A stretch of 64,000 nt of DNA, from assembly GCA_036186865.1 (NCBI GenBank), contig AP025049.1:23847869-23911868 (forward strand), written 5' to 3'. How positions within the stretch are numbered: position 1 is the first letter of the stretch; every line of letters starts with the position of its first letter. Under the pieces are notes generated by a model. The model had not been told where the DNA came from. It did no database searches and saw nothing but the letters and a program-made list of their open reading frames with translations. Position numbers and translations under genes: made by a program. The DNA is from Eustoma russellianum. Its lineage: Eukaryota > Streptophyta > Magnoliopsida > Gentianales > Gentianaceae. Below, piece after piece: positions 56,070 to 64,000 of this stretch.

Positions 56070-57564
56070 ATAACAACACCAACAATCATATCCAGTATAT
56101 CCCAACGACAGCAAAAGTTATCGCTAGGGTCTGGAGAGGGTGAGAGACAGGCAAACAGTACCTCCATCCGAAGTGATAGAGAGTTTGCTTCCAGTGAGAC
56201 CTCCGTCTCCATATGTACCTGCATAGGTAGTACAATAATAGAAATATGTACTAGTGAAAGAATTTTATTAAACATAAATAAAAAGCTTTCGATATTAAAA
56301 TAGTCAACAGTGGTTATGCACAAATAGTTGAAAGACAAAGACCCAAACAAAAAAGTGCAAAGTCAACCTAATGTGTAGAGACTATCTAATCCTCTAAGTT
56401 TACTCTAAGGTGACTCTATATCCTGTCTACCCCTCCTTAACCCTAATCCGCTGCCTCCATGAACTCCTATTCTGGACCACGTCCTCAGAGAGTTGCAACT
56501 CTATCAAGTCCTGCCTAATCTGCTCATCCCACATTAGTTTGAGCCTGCCTTTACTCCTGTTCCCTTCTAAAGTTAGGTTTTCAATTGCTCTAACATACGC
56601 CGTTGTCTGTCTCCTTTTGACATGCCCAAGCCATCTCAGTCTTCCCTCTCTTATCTTATCTGCTACACTAGTCACCCCTAACTTTTCTCTGTATACCTCA
56701 TTCCTTATCCTGTCAAGCCTTGTGTGCCCACACATCCACCTCAGTATCCTCATCTCTGCCACTTCTATTTTCTGCATTTGTGTCCTCTTGATGGCCCAGC
56801 AGTCTGTTTCATATGACATTGCTGGCTGCACTGCCACCCTATAAAATTTTCTCTTTAATTTAGTTGGAAAATTCTTGTCACATAGCACCCCTGATGCCGC
56901 TCTCCACTTACACCAGCCTGCCTGAACTCGCTTTGTTACATCACTATCTATGTCCCTATCTTGTTGTACAAATGATCCTAGATACTTGAGCTTACTTACC
57001 TTTGGGACCACTTGACCCTCGATAGTGAGTTGGCTATTCTCATCATCGGCTGCGCCGCTGAAGTCAGAGTACAGATGCTCAGTCTTAGAACGACTAATCC
57101 TTAGGCATTTTCTCTCTAAAGCACCTCGCCACTCCTCAAGTCTCATACTCAGGTTATGTCTACTTTCCGCGACTAATAAAAAGCATACACCATGAGACTG
57201 TCTCTTGGATCGTCTTTGACAACTCGTCTAGGACCACTGCAAAAAGAAATAGGCTCAAAGCGGACCCTTGATGGAGGCCTACCTCCACTGGAAAGAAGTC
57301 TATGTTCCCTACAGGTGTATGAGCGGTTGTTTTTGTCCTAGCATACATATCCCTAATTATGTCTATATACTTCATAGGAACCCCTCTTGCATCCAGACTA
57401 TCCCATATCAGTCTGCGTAGCATACTATCATACGCTTTTTCAAGATCGATGAAAACCATATGTAGATCGCGCTTCTTCTCCCTATAATTCTTCATCAATC
57501 TCCTTAAAATGTTTATTTCTTCCGTAGTTGACCGTCTTGGCATAAAACCAAATTGGTTTACCAA
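56070..57564 (-). mobile_element. 5'-truncated LINE with dead reverse transcriptase
   Basis: The minus-strand frame 57564-57160 holds the reverse-transcriptase middle part (QFGFMPRRSTTEEINILRRL, HMVFIDLEKAYDS, VGLHQGSALSLFLFAVVLDE). The frame 57146-56427 is the thumb and C-terminal part (KVSKLKYLGSFVQQD, MQKIEVAEMRILRWMCGHTR, RLRWLGHVKRRQ), as in RTE-like plant LINEs. The FADD-type active site is missing at about 57180, where a gap of about 14 bp relative to the 14960 copy also shifts the frame. The 3' UTR runs to about 56070. The domains upstream of the reverse transcriptase are absent. Confidence 0.8.
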
Positions 57565-57599
57565 ATTGTTTTATAAATAATACTTATTAAAGGAAACCA

Positions 57600-58600
57600 A
57601 AAAATATTATGTTACACAAAAATGTGGACACATATCAAGCTAAGGCTGCAAATGGCCACCAAATAATGAAGTTTGTTAAGGTCATTGTGAGGATATAGAT
57701 CAAGAGGGGGAGGGGGAGAGGGAAGGGTGGGGGAGACTACTTCAGCTCTGGTCCCATCTAAAACGAAGGGAAGCAGTTTTTCGAGAGTCAAATGTTGAAT
57801 CTTCAACCTTAAATGAGTATTATGGAACATTTAAATTAGATTATTCAACGACATTTTAAATAACAGTAAAAGTGATTGGTGTCTGTAAAGTATTCAGATT
57901 CAGACTCGTTCTATCTGAGAAAAAAAACTAATTACAAGATTTAAGCATTAATATTGTGATTGTCAAAACTTAAACATGCTTTCGTAAGAATAATGTGCAC
58001 AATACCGACTCTTTGCCATGGAAGTATGAGAAGCATTTTGTTAGTTGATATTTTCTTTGAGCTATCCGTACTTTCTTTTCATCGCAAAATAGTCTTGTCG
58101 CATATTCTGGTTTTCATGACCATCAAGTCAAAAGTAGATAAATCCACCTTCTATATTTCATCTGTTCCAAAAGTTTTATCAAACTTAGTCCAATACATAG
58201 TTGATCAATCATCTTTTAAAATCTAATTGTAAAAGTTTTTTACACACTAATTATTAAAATTTGGTTCTAAATAATGTGAAATCTGCTTATGACAAACTAG
58301 TGTGTTGAATACTTTGATAATTTAGTCTTAATTTGATGTTTGACTAACTACTTATTTTAGAAAGTGTAACAATATTCTTGGAATGAAAAGTTCAACTTTT
58401 TTGAACTCTTTCAAATATATAACAATACTCTGTATTCAGTATCTTTGTTTACCCAAACCCCGCACGTTCCATAGTGTGTGTATATATATATCTTAAACAT
58501 AAGCACGTAATATAGTCGATCTTCTAACGCAGATGCTTAAGCCTCTTCATACTCTTCTTTCACTTTTTGTATTTATTAGATTTACGCCATTTTTCTAGAG
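57600..58600. other. Spacer without recognised genes
   Basis: AT-rich sequence. A purine-rich stretch lies at 57700-57740. Reading frames here are short and show no family signature. Confidence 0.5.
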
Positions 58601-58604
58601 AGCG

Positions 58605-58778
58605 AGCCCATGAAAAGCTGGTAAGGTTGTTGCCATATGACCGCATGGATTTAGGACGCGAAAACAGCCTATTGTATAAAGTGTAGGGTAAGCCTGCGTA
58701 CATCAGATCGCAAAATAATCCGACCTCTTTCCAGAGTCTGTGCAAACGCAGGAACCTGGTGCATGGAAAACGCCCTTT
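58605..58778 (+). mobile_element. Au-like SINE, copy 6
   Basis: It is a diverged copy with AAGTGTAGGGTAAGCCTGCG, TACATCAGATCGCAAAATAA and GTGCAAACGCAGGAACCTGG in the Au order. The B box is degraded. Confidence 0.7.
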
Positions 58779-59108
58779 TAGATTGCGTCATTCTTCTAAA
58801 GCAATCACTCTTGATTTTCTTCTAAAAGTATAAAATATATAGTTTTATTAAAAAAACACACATTGAATATGTTAGTGTGTAATGTTTTTAAACAAAACTA
58901 CATGGTCTTACATCTAGGAGGGAATTTAGAGAGATTTCTTGAGGAGAAAATCCTGTCTACACATATTTTTGCATGTGTTATACACATTTTGTCCACATTG
59001 CGGGGTCCAATATGTTTGTAAGTTTTAAAATCCATATCCGGATGGGTTTTTTTATTAACCTTTTTTCATAAGGTTTTAATTTAAGTTTCTAAAGTATATT
59101 GATATTAT

Positions 59109-60340
59109 TGTTAGGTCCCTTAGAACACACTAGAAGGGGGGTTGAATAGTGTGTTCACCAAGTATGGATATTTTTCGTTTTTGAGTGCAACCAATACTTG
59201 GGTGTGTTCTTAACAAGAATAAAGACTTTGCGAAAGCGTAAAGAACACAAGGATGTATAGAGGTTCAAGTCAAATGACTCTACTCCTCTACCTTCTTGAT
59301 TTTTCACAAGAAGGATTTTGAAAGGGGATTGTTATTTCAATGGAGAAACAACAATCAAAGAAACAAAAAAATCCAACAAAGAACTAGGCTACACGCCTAT
59401 ACCACAACCAAGAAATCTAACCCCTTGCAGTCTAGCCTCCAAAGATTCAAAGAAATCTTGTAGGGAGTATAGTGCACCACAACACTATCAACTAACCCTC
59501 CAAGGTCTAGATTTCTCAAACAAGAAGCACCATTGCTCCTTGACCAACAATCTACTTCACCTCTCACAATCTTTACTCACCAAGAAGAAGACTATTCTTC
59601 TTCTTACAATAATAACTCTCAACAATAAAGTAAAATATACAATGTTTACAACTATTTTGAGAGCTTGAGCTTTGAGAGAAAACTTGAGAGCTTGAAATTG
59701 TAGAAAGTTGATGAAGAAAAGGATGAAACCCTTGTTTTATCACCCTTGAAATTTTTCTACCCGTTTGAAACCCTCTGCAGAGCCAATAATGGGTTTTGGC
59801 ATCTTGTGATGGTATGCCCTCTTCATTGGAGATCTCCTCTTGGCTTGTAGCAACATTTTTGGAGAATTTTCAAAATGAAAGCAAAAGAGGAATACTGACT
59901 TCTTCAGGAATGAGAGAGGTCCTGTGAAAATAACACTCAAAGAGGAGGGTACAAAGAGTCAAATGATGTTAGAAAGTAAAGCATAAGACTTTTGTAATGT
60001 TAGTCACATGAAGCGCCTAATGTGCTTAATGAACTTGCGTTCAATGTGACATGGAGCGCTTTATGTGAAATTGAATAGGCATTCGAAGTCACATAAAGCG
60101 CCTTATGTGAGCAATTGAAGGCGCTCGAAGTTACATGAAGCGCATAATGTCAGCCTTCATGCTTGTTCGAACTAGTTCTGACTTTTATCAGAAAGTAACT
60201 TGATGTACGTGCCCATTTTGGGGAAAAAGTACTTTTGACATGGTGGTACACATGAAGCGCCTAATGTAGGCGTTCGAAGTGTACTGCCTTTTTCCTAAAA
60301 CACATGAAGCGCCTAATGTAGGCGTTCGAAGTGACCACAG
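59109..60340 (-). repeat. E5 3' LTR, probably truncated
   Basis: It runs from TGTTAGG (plus strand) to the motif cluster ending GCGTTCGAAGTG near 60333. The normal inner edge with TG and a purine tract is absent, so part of the LTR start and the tract were deleted. The same LTR end is lost by a different event in E2. Confidence 0.6.
60000..60336. repeat. Array of CACATGAAGCGCCTAATGT motifs in the E5 LTR
   Basis: ACATGAAGCGCCTAATGT and GGCGTTCGAAGTG-type words occur about seven times. TTCGAA and GGCGCC are palindromic cores. A second cluster lies at 61350-61620. Confidence 0.85.
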
Positions 60341-60409
60341 CCAGCAAAATGCGGTCCACCAAAGGCATATTCTGAGTCTTTCGTGAGGGAAAATACCCTA
60401 GATCGAATT

Positions 60410-60985
60410 TTACATCCTGTCACGAACTCCGTATTTACTACTCCAGTCAAATACGGAGAAATCACACAGCCCCTCGTTTCTAATTCTAAGAACTTCACAG
60501 ATTTCGGGTATAGAGAAGCTGAGGGGAGTACAGTCAACCACAGTGTGCAAGCAGAAAGACTGAGACTCAGATTGTGGAATAACCCACATGTTGGCATAGA
60601 ATAGCGGAGTGTGTTCTCTGGAAAACTTTTGCATGTCAAGTCTGGACCATAGAGAGGTCCATCCTTGATGTTTCAGCAGGGAGATGATTTGGCCTGCATT
60701 GCTAGTCTCAGTTAAGTCACTGAGACTAAGCAATTTAAGTGGAATAATAGGCCGATTGTTGCTACTCCATTCTTCATAAAGCAGAATGGAGTAGAGAGAA
60801 ACATGAGCACCTTTATCCGCATAATGAGGTGGTTTCTTGATATCAGAATCGAACTTCTTTATCCAAGGAAAATTTTCCTTGGAGAGCTTTTCTCGAATAT
60901 AGATGATTTCTTGTGGTTCAACCACGCCCGCAGTTTGTTTGCGTTTTTGGCTTTGGGGGTGTTTAGATGGACCTGCTGATGCCAT
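60410..60985 (-). CDS. E5 env-like / Transposase_32-like ORF, truncated
   Basis: 191 codons from MASAGPSKHPQSQKRKQT, basic at the start, then HTPLFYANMWVIPQSESQSF and SFSIPEICEVLRIRNEG, which match the E2 ORF around its FYANMWVDYRHGVPY segment. The distal half with the Pro-rich and coiled-coil parts is missing, because LTR sequence follows within about 80 bp. There is no clear signal peptide or membrane anchor. The function of this family is unproven. Confidence 0.6.
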   Translation of the reverse strand: MASAGPSKHPQSQKRKQTAGVVEPQEIIYIREKLSKENFPWIKKFDSDIKKPPHYADKGAHVSLYSILLYEEWSSNNRPIIPLKLLSLSDLTETSNAGQIISLLKHQGWTSLWSRLDMQKFSREHTPLFYANMWVIPQSESQSFCLHTVVDCTPLSFSIPEICEVLRIRNEGLCDFSVFDWSSKYGVRDRM

Positions 60986-61349
60986 TTGAGTTGTGTGTGT
61001 TTGAAGGTTTTAGAAGAGAAAAACTTAGAAATATATGAAGAAGATGAATAGTGTGGATTTAGTGAAATAAAATGAAGAGAAGGATGGAATTTAAAGGAGA
61101 GGAGGGAAGAGGAAGAGTTGTTGGAAGTTAATGGTGGGAAGATGATGGGAGATTGGGAGTAATTGTTGGAGTAGTGGAGGAAGAGGGAAAATTGAGGAAG
61201 ATGAAGGGTTGAAGAAGATTAGATGTTGGGAAGTGGAGAAAGATGGAAAGACGTGGGAAGAAGTGGGAAAGAGAAATGGCGGCAGGAATCTATGACTCTT
61301 GATTGGCGCGAAAAACTGAAGAGACGGCAGAATTGGCAGTGAGGAATTA

Positions 61350-61620
61350 GGGCTTAGGCGCCTAAAGTGACTTCAAACGACTTCATAAACTGATATGAAG
61401 CACCTAAAGTCACTTCGAACGGTTGTGGATGAGTAGATTAAGCGCTTAATGTCATTTCGAACAAGTGAACTGATTTTGATGAAGCGCTTAATCCGACATT
61501 GAACGCTTGTGATGAGGGACATAGGGCGCCTGATGTCACTTCGAACGAGTGACATCCTTAGCATCAGGCGCTTGATGTGCCATAGAACGCCTGAAATAAC
61601 TGTGATGAAGCGCCTTATGT
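61350..61620. repeat. Second motif cluster, between E5 pol and the env-like ORF
   Basis: TTAGGCGCCTAAAGTGACTT, AAGCGCTTAATGTCATTTCG, GGCGCCTGATGTCACTTCGA and CAGGCGCTTGATGTG lie in 270 bp. Position and spacing parallel the E2 palindrome cluster at 29970-30085. Confidence 0.85.
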
Positions 61621-61677
61621 ATACTGACTTTGAAAATTTTGAAAGTTCTCTTGCTCAAAACTCAAGATGGGTTATTT

Positions 61678-64000
61678 TTAACCCATGTTGAGCAACCCCA
61701 ACCTACTTCTTATTGATGCAAATACATCACTAGATAAGGGTTTCGTGAATATGTCTGCTAATTGGTCACGTGTAGGAACAAATTCCACACTAACCAAGTT
61801 CTTTTGTACACGATAGATGAAATGATATCTCATTTCAATGTGCTTAGTCTGATTATGTTGGACGGGATTTTGTGCAATATTGATAGCAGACGTGTTATCA
61901 CACAAAATTGGCACTTTGGAGAAGTGAATGTTATAATCATTTAAAGTGTTTGTCATCCATAACAATTATGCACAACAAGAGGCGGCCGACACATATTCGG
62001 ATTCCGCTGTAGAAAGAGAAACACTGTTTTGTTTCTTGGAAAACCAAGAAACAAGACAATCTCCAAGAAACTGACAAGTTCCGGATGTGCTTTTTCTATC
62101 AACAAGACTCCCCGTATAATCAGAGTCACAATATCCTCTTAAGTCAAAACATGCATTCTTAGGATAAAATAGCCCAAATTTCAAAGTACATCTAAGGTGT
62201 CTAAGAATACGTTTTACCGCAATTAGATGCATTTTCCTAGGATCACTTTGAAATCTAGCACATAAATACACTGCATATAAAGTATCTGGTCTACTCGCAG
62301 TTAAGTAAAGTAAACTACCTATAATGCCACGAAACAAGGTTACCTCGACCTGCTTTCCTTTCTCATCCTTGTCAAGCTTAGCACTTGTGCTCATTGGTGT
62401 GTTTACTTCTCTTCCTTCACCAAAATTGTACTTCTTGAGCAAGTCCTTTGTGTATTTGGTTTGGGAAATGCACACGCCATCTTCGGTTTGCTTGATTTGT
62501 AATCCAAGGAAGTAGTTTAGTTCTCCCATCATGCTCATCTCGAATTCACCTTGCATTAAACTAGCAAATTGCTCATAAAGACAATTGTTAGTGGTACCAA
62601 AAATAATATCAACAACATATACTTGTACAATTAATTGATTTCTACCTTGTTCTTTTATGAACAAAATAGTGTCAACTTTATCTCTTGAGAATCCATTATT
62701 AAAAAGAAAGGTACTTAACCTCTCGTACCAAGCTCTTGGAGCTTGTTTGAGGCCATAAAGAACCTTTTTGAGTTTGAAAACATGATGTGGTGAATCATGA
62801 CATTCAAACCCGGGAGGTTGTGCAACATACACTTCTTATTGAATAACACCATTCAAGAAGGCGGATTCAACATCCATTTGGTAAAGCTTAAAATCTCTAT
62901 AACAAGCATATGCTAATAACATCCTAATAACCTCAAGCCGTGCTACGGGTGCAAATGTCTCATCAAAATCGATACCTTCTTCTTGACGATATCCTTGAGC
63001 AACTAATCTAACCTTGTTTCTAGTGACATTGCCTTGATCATCCATCTTGTTACGAAATAACCATTTCGTACCAATAATAGGATGATCATGTGGTTTGGGA
63101 ACCAACTCTCAAACATCACTTCTCTCAAATTGGTTTAATTCTTCTTGCATAGACAAGATCCAATTTTCATCAAGAAGTGCGTCTTTGACATTTTTAGGCT
63201 CTATAAGAGAGACAAATGCATTCTCTCTATATTGCCTTCGTGTGGTGATACCCCTATTCAAATCACCTATGACCAACTCGTGTGGGTGAGAACTTTTGTG
63301 CTTGAATGATCTAGGAAGGTTGGAGACATCTCCTCCAACTTCCTCATGATCACTTTCCGGAAGTGACGAACCTTCATCATTCAAATGAATCTCGTTTTCC
63401 GGGACATATGATGCATTTTCTACATTTTGTGTATCAACAATATGAGTATGAGAAATATTTCTATTTGACTCACTAAGTTCATGCACACAAGGTGGAGGAG
63501 TACCTTCAATAGGTTTTACTCTCAAATCAATGAAGATGTTTTCATTTGGAGGGTCATCAACAATCTCTTGTTGATGAGCAACCATATGAATATCCTCAAG
63601 AATTTCTTCTTGAGAAGTCACATCTTTATTTTCTTCATAATCCTCATTAAGTTTAGGTTCGCCATTAAGTGACTCATTAAACTTAACATAGATTGATTCT
63701 TCAACCTTTTGACTCCTTTTGTTGAAAACACGAAATGCTTTACTATTTGAGGCATAACCTAAAAAGATACCTTCATCCGCTTTAAGGTCAAGTTTGTCCA
63801 AAGTGACTTTGGTATTAAGTATGAAACACTTGCAACCAAACACCTTGAATTACACAATATTGGGAACTTTTCCATTCCAAAGCTCATAAGGCGTCACATT
63901 TAGGTATGGTCTCAAATATACACGTTTGATCACATGGCAAGCGGCATTTACCGCTTCAACCCAAAAGTATTTGGGCAAGCCAAACTCATTTAACATCGCT
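61678..64000 (-). pseudogene. E5 integrase end, reverse transcriptase and RNase H
   Basis: From the right edge the integrase C-terminus shows KYFWVEAVNAACHVI, a TAA near 63855 and ADEGIFLGYASNSKAFRVFN. An acidic linker follows, then the reverse transcriptase (TFAPVARLEVIRMLLAYACY, YQMDVESAFLNG, LYGLKQAPRAWYERLSTFL). The active-site box reads QVYVVDIIFG, with VVD where VDD is usual. RNase H (GYCDSDYTGSLVDRKSTSGT) ends near 61678. Stops lie at about 63108, 62835 and 61968. The changed aspartate and the stops make it inactive. Confidence 0.82.

Larger units (their letters stand above)
59109..64000 (-). mobile_element. Sirevirus-like Copia element E5, cut by the window edge
   Basis: The left LTR starts TGTTAGGTCCCTTAGAAC, close to the start of the E2 LTR. 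On the minus strand, integrase C-terminus, reverse transcriptase, RNase H, motif cluster, env-like ORF and LTR follow in the E2 order. Gag, protease and the 5' LTR lie beyond 64000. No purine tract is seen, because the LTR/env-like junction near 60340 has lost it. Confidence 0.8.

Noticed and set aside
59318..59668. 116-codon plus-strand ORF
   Set aside because: It lies in the E5 LTR, is low-complexity and has no recognisable domain.

Overview
This is a plant nuclear window, most likely from a core eudicot. Intron-bearing plant genes are scattered among nested LTR retrotransposons, tRNA-derived SINEs, LINE remnants and hairpin MITEs. No bacterial, organellar, rRNA, tRNA-gene or CRISPR feature was seen. 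A 10-N gap at 51259-51268 shows the sequence is a draft assembly.

Host genes, only a small part of the window: (1) a six-exon MIKC-type MADS-box gene at 10048-16335 (+), with I/K-domain features closest, in my reading, to the FLC/MAF group and introns full of transposons; (2) a single-exon BPS1-like gene at 19396-20328 (-); (3) exon 1 only of a pinoresinol-lariciresinol-reductase-type gene at 40658-40987 (+), whose next exon is not found in the following 23 kb of transposons; (4) a weak candidate small gene cut by the insertion at 1787-8685.

Mobile layout from left to right. E0 (1-984, -) is the 5' LTR, leader and gag start of the same Copia family as E3. The Tat-type Gypsy/LARD element (1787-8685; LTRs of 1169 bp each, TSD GTCAT) carries a short gag and a spliced antisense gene with its own TATA box. 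A degenerate Tat-like LTR lies at about 11090-11851 in MADS intron 1. E1 is an old Copia element present twice (24974-26990 and 36341-39560). Between the two copies sits E2 (26991-36340, -), a Sirevirus-like Copia element with an env-like ORF and arrays of a 20-bp perfect palindrome. E3 (42207-48462, +; LTRs of 762 bp, TSD ATGTT) is a decayed Copia element with an odd fold-back site where the primer-binding site should be. A solo LTR lies at 48877-49792 (TSD AATAT). E4 (49842-55515, -; LTRs of 528 bp, TSD TAGTT) is a very young, almost intact Copia element. A dead LINE lies at 56070-57564 (-). E5 (59109 to the right edge, -) is a second Sirevirus-like element.

Most interesting: the tandem duplication that holds both the empty and the filled E2 target site, joined at a 7-bp microhomology; the palindrome arrays that Sirevirus-like elements carry both in the LTR and between pol and the env-like ORF, with one motif shared with an unrelated solo LTR; the conserved 13-nt fold-back next to the LTR in E0 and E3; and G-box-bearing hairpin MITEs placed in MADS introns and in the BPS1-like promoter.
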